The translations under genes were made by a program, and so were the position numbers. A stretch of DNA of 64,000 nt from Ignavibacteria bacterium (lineage in GTDB: Bacteria > Bacteroidota > Ignavibacteria > Kapaibacteriales > UBA4661), in assembly GCA_013298775.1 (NCBI GenBank), contig JAAFIV010000021.1, positions 22,760 through 86,759 of the forward strand, given 5' to 3'. Every line of letters begins with the position of its first letter. The stretch's first letter is position 1. Positions 62,101-64,000 of the stretch are shown here, one piece after another. The notes beneath the pieces were generated by a model. The model did no database searches, was not told where the DNA came from, and saw only the letters and a list, made by a program, of their open reading frames with translations.

Positions 62101-63556
62101 TACCGTTTTTGTTGGAAATACTGCCATTCGCACTTTTGAATTGATAGGAAGAAATATCCCGCAAGGCGCACAAATACGAGTTACTTCGCAGCAATTCACA
62201 GAAAATACCATTGAATTTTCGCTGAATCCAACTGGACCTTTTATTTCTACTCTGCTCTTTATTGCGGGTGGTGGTGTTTTTCGAGGCACGTTTTACGCAC
62301 GGTTGAATGCAGCTTCGGCGGGAAATTTCACCGTTCCTGGCGGTATTCAAACGAGCGTTGTAGCAACAACAAATACAAGAGCATCTGTCACTGTTTTGGC
62401 AAATATCCTTGAACGACCGCAACTCCTCACTGCCCGCCCCGACAGTGTACGACTCGACACAACGATACAGATGGATTCCGCGCAAGTTCGGCAATATACC
62501 CTTGTGGGTGAAAATTTAGTTGCGTCTGTCCAGATTACGCCACCTTCGGGCGTATTACTCTTTCACAGTAGCGTAAACAGATGGGTTTCAAGCCTTACAC
62601 TCAGCACCAATGCTAATGGTAGCGTGATGGAAACTATCTTGGTGCGCATGGATTCTTCGCGCATTCAAACACTTCTGCCAAACGCACTTATCCAGCATAC
62701 AAGCGGCATAGCGCGGGCAAGCGTACAGGTGAGCGGAGCCGTCGTGCCGCTTTCGTTACCCTTGAGCGCAGAAACATCACTGGAAATGCGCCTTGTGGCA
62801 CAGCGTCAGCCCATGCTCTACGGCGATACGGCTCGTATTCAATTGTGGCTCCGCGATTCCCGTTTTCTTACTCCGCGACTTATCAGTCGCTTTGCTCGAA
62901 CGCTTAGAGCTGTTGTTCGGATTGATACCAATAATCTTACTATTCTTGGTGTGAATGCACCTCCAATTTCACCACGTTTAAATGCTCCGCCAACCAGCAT
63001 ACGTTTTGAAACTACGCCAACTATTCCCCGAACATCATCAATAGTACCATTGCTTATTACGCGGAGAGATACAAGCTCGCTTAGTAATTTATTATTGGGA
63101 GAACTTCTGCTAAGAGCCACATTTGGAAAAACAACGACCAATAACATTCGCCTCATGCCCGAAACGCAATGGTTCACGAGCGACGGTACCCCTTCAACAC
63201 TGCGTAGAAGCTGGATTCCTGAGTTTGTGTCGTTATCAATTGTGCCACTTTTTACACCACGCCAACAGGTTTCCGTTTTGAAGGCAAGTATTATGCAAAA
63301 TCCTACGAACACTTCGCTATATCTTGCTTTCAGCCTAGAGAAACCTTCGATAAGTAGTGAATCAAACGTGGATGTGGAGTGTTTTTTATTTGATGCCGCA
63401 GGAAAAGAAATGCTCTTCAAACGATGGCAACAACGGTTGTATGAGACTTCATATCAAGAAAGTATGAGCTTATCAGGCTTTTCGGCAGGTGCATATCATG
63501 TAGTTCTAAAAACAAAATGGGGTCAATGGCATTCGCGGGTAGATATTGTTCGGTAA
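59162..63556 (+). CDS. Giant secreted protein: Asp-box beta-propeller, repeated beta domains, T9SS sorting domain
   Basis: A 1464-residue surface protein. The signal peptide ends near SPLYAQ. Residues about 40-620 are about 14 sortilin/glycosyl-hydrolase-like Asp-box blades (S.D.G.TW, for example RSEDGGTTWRELG, RSLDKGTTWETMN, RSADRGQSWQQTF, RSTDDGMTWTLV). Residues about 620-1200 hold five or so repeats of about 100 residues of the form YTVSGxxLxxxVxIxAPxxxxISLSxxGPF. Then comes a cohesin-like or unclassified region and, at the end, a sorting-like domain (IMQNPTNTSLYLAFSLEKP...GFSAGAYHVVLKTKWGQWHSRVDIVR). The C-terminal signature is weaker than the one at 25539, but the layout fits T9SS export. 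Function is unknown; adhesion or surface binding is plausible. Confidence 0.88.
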   Translation: MFISQNNMLFLAQITSLLIRTSLIIPCLWLIFYVSPLYAQTQEIEWVPTNGPGGGQVYCFTVLGENTFVGTNAGVFRAASGGASGSVEWSKTGKGLLNTKVLSLASLGSIVFAGTEGGLFQSNDSGATWFAPRENFTNRPISALVAQGSTLLLISSTQLLRSSDTSKTWIPAQFSTTPGGILSIATNGSDFFVGTGTGKIFRSTNNGVQWQEVFSSLSQISIGALSGNSTYLVAGTSSGQILRSLNNGTTWNPVNIGIPTRSIETILVDGQRIFAGPRGSVIRSEDGGTTWRELGFTAGQIATSLARQGNSLYIGAGNGVHYSNDNGTTLGLGNTGLAATEVHVVQASGDTLFAGTHTNGIFRSLDKGTTWETMNNGLFTRDVLSLAAAGNTMFAGTHGSGVYRSADRGQSWQQTFGVDLARLVYAVEIIGNTILAIDDFGYLARSTDNGRTWQSRAAEFKGRGYAISVIRGSIYAGTGGGMYRSTDDGMTWTLVPAFNSTFNGPIIEFNNTLFGASGQGILRSADGGRTWTESMNDLRFQVNSFHVFEGSLYAVAGTQVYRLEGVFNWKNVSTGLPSLGVSSLTTSQLAVSQSTLFTATSSSGVYRAARIERFPILAATPAQIRFTPTQPNTPSNIESYTVSGQFLTTNTVSIVAPPQVQISLSASGPFLSNISLPVSNGNLPETRIFARVLGSSSQNITSEITNTSSVSSANVSIQAAILSPTIPRQGLLVNPDALNFGNHVIGTPLNPLSYTISGVVQGAPSLRVVAPPYITVSLSPTGPFTSSATVPSDNGLFNAVRVYVRWHTESVNRLGTAITHVLPVVQDSTNDIRVNLSGNIFLPPVPVISITTTHPNSTAGSINLGTIVQNSALPQASYTITGQNLLGNVVITAPQGFQLQNPQTLAWENTLSLQPNQNRSTTQTVSLRAISTSSPGTIQGIFTNSTLGGDSLRTVVLGTIVAPPPPPLEWSVAPSPLSFDTVFVGNTAIRTFELIGRNIPQGAQIRVTSQQFTENTIEFSLNPTGPFISTLLFIAGGGVFRGTFYARLNAASAGNFTVPGGIQTSVVATTNTRASVTVLANILERPQLLTARPDSVRLDTTIQMDSAQVRQYTLVGENLVASVQITPPSGVLLFHSSVNRWVSSLTLSTNANGSVMETILVRMDSSRIQTLLPNALIQHTSGIARASVQVSGAVVPLSLPLSAETSLEMRLVAQRQPMLYGDTARIQLWLRDSRFLTPRLISRFARTLRAVVRIDTNNLTILGVNAPPISPRLNAPPTSIRFETTPTIPRTSSIVPLLITRRDTSSLSNLLLGELLLRATFGKTTTNNIRLMPETQWFTSDGTPSTLRRSWIPEFVSLSIVPLFTPRQQVSVLKASIMQNPTNTSLYLAFSLEKPSISSESNVDVECFLFDAAGKEMLFKRWQQRLYETSYQESMSLSGFSAGAYHVVLKTKWGQWHSRVDIVR

Positions 63557-63616
63557 AAATGATTTGACTTATTCCCTTTCGGGTGATATAACCGTCGAAA
63601 AAGTGTAAATTGGTGC

Positions 63617-63910
63617 ATGAAGAAAATTCGCACCCACTTTCACACTCGGGGTTTTGATGCGACCGAGTATGCCCGCTTTTTTCATCGCCATCAAGACGAG
63701 GCGACGCGCATCAAACTTCGGTGCGTTGAAAATTTTGCCTCAGGGCAAGAATGTCCAGCTCTTGCCAAGAGCTTGGGTATTCACCCCCAAAGCTGTCGGT
63801 TGTATATCCATACCTATATCAAGCATGTTGAGCTGCTCCCCAAAATTCGGACAGGTAGCATAGGTAAAAACTATGGGTCGTGTCCTAAAAGTGTTGCTTT
63901 CGAGTATTGA
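63617..63910 (+). pseudogene. IS630-like transposase N-terminus, truncated by another insertion
   Basis: From the ATG at 63617 the first 76 or so residues look like the helix-turn-helix start of IS630-type transposases (IKLRCVENFASGQECPALAKSLGIHPQSCRLYIHTYIKHV). The frame then enters the end of a second element at about 63875 and stops at 63910 after unrelated residues. No catalytic part is present before the edge. The gap 63557-63616 probably contains the left end of this IS. Confidence 0.55.
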
Positions 63911-64000
63911 TGCGGTATATGTAGAGTTTTATGACCGCATCGTGCATAATTTCTGACTTTGAGAAGCAAATGGTACGTCGATTGAGCCGCTTCAGATGTG
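63875..64000. mobile_element. Left part of an IS1-family element (runs off the window)
   Basis: GGGTCGTGTCCTAAAAGTGT at about 63875 looks like a terminal repeat, and the transposase C-terminus lies directly inside it. The other end is outside the window, so length and target duplication are unknown. Confidence 0.65.
63885..64000 (-). CDS. IS1-family transposase, C-terminal part
   Basis: Minus-strand translation of 63885-64000 gives HLKRLNRRTICFSKSEIMHD, then AVIKLYIYRINTRKQHF and a stop at 63885-63887. The segment LKRLNRRTICFSKS followed by HD.VI matches the conserved C-terminus of IS1 transposases (InsB). The N-terminal part is beyond the window edge. It has been inserted into the IS630-like gene at 63617. 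Confidence 0.8.
   Translation of the reverse strand, partial: HLKRLNRRTICFSKSEIMHDAVIKLYIYRINTRKQHF

Overview
This 64 kb window comes from a bacterium of the Bacteroidota/Chlorobiota (FCB) group. The evidence is CarboxypepD-plug TonB receptors (3), TonB receptor + DUF4249 lipoprotein pairs (2), C-terminal type IX secretion (T9SS) sorting domains (2), very large TPR-type sensor histidine kinases and weak Shine-Dalgarno sites. I cannot name a genus. A Kapabacteria/Ignavibacteria-like or basal Bacteroidota lineage would fit. I saw no tRNA, rRNA or CRISPR array.

Layout. 1-8.0 kb: a minus-strand run of four sensor kinases (one cut by the window edge) with a seven-helix membrane protein inside it that resembles Pyr4-type terpene cyclases. 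8.4-15.6 kb: an imelysin-like/di-haem peroxidase lipoprotein, a PhoX-like lipoprotein, a decayed kinase 3' end and a TonB receptor. 15.9-20.3 kb: another TPR kinase, a beta-propeller-like secreted protein and a lipoprotein. 20.8-25.2 kb (mostly plus): DUF4436 membrane protein, Tat-type amine oxidase, NarL-type regulator (minus), secreted protein. 25.5-37.8 kb (minus): T9SS cargo, chemoreceptor, two TonB/DUF4249 pairs, and a small phosphate-binding-like protein with a porin. 38.1-41.3 kb: a classical kinase/OmpR-type regulator pair and an unknown protein. 41.4-47.8 kb (minus): two more TPR kinases and two secreted unknowns. 48.2-57.7 kb (plus): cystathionine beta-synthase, lipoprotein hydrolase, MFS exporter, leucine-rich-repeat protein, CrtI-type desaturase and a double OmpA-domain protein. 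57.8-64 kb: an intact IS4-family element, a 1464-residue T9SS cargo protein, and an IS630-like gene interrupted by an IS1-family element at the right edge.

Two themes stand out. First, signalling: eight sensor kinases plus one kinase remnant but only two response regulators. Seven of the kinase loci share an almost identical last 60 residues, which suggests recent duplication or gene conversion. Second, the intergenic DNA is packed with small non-autonomous palindromic elements of at least six types. The IS4 element at 57842-59020 has 17-bp ends and a 9-bp target duplication. A 152-bp element at 18572-18723 has the same ends and the same duplication length, so the IS is the probable driver of that family. 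Elements are nested in one another, sit next to terminators and start codons, and in one case split a kinase remnant. Short-unit tandem arrays begin exactly at the stop codons of two genes.
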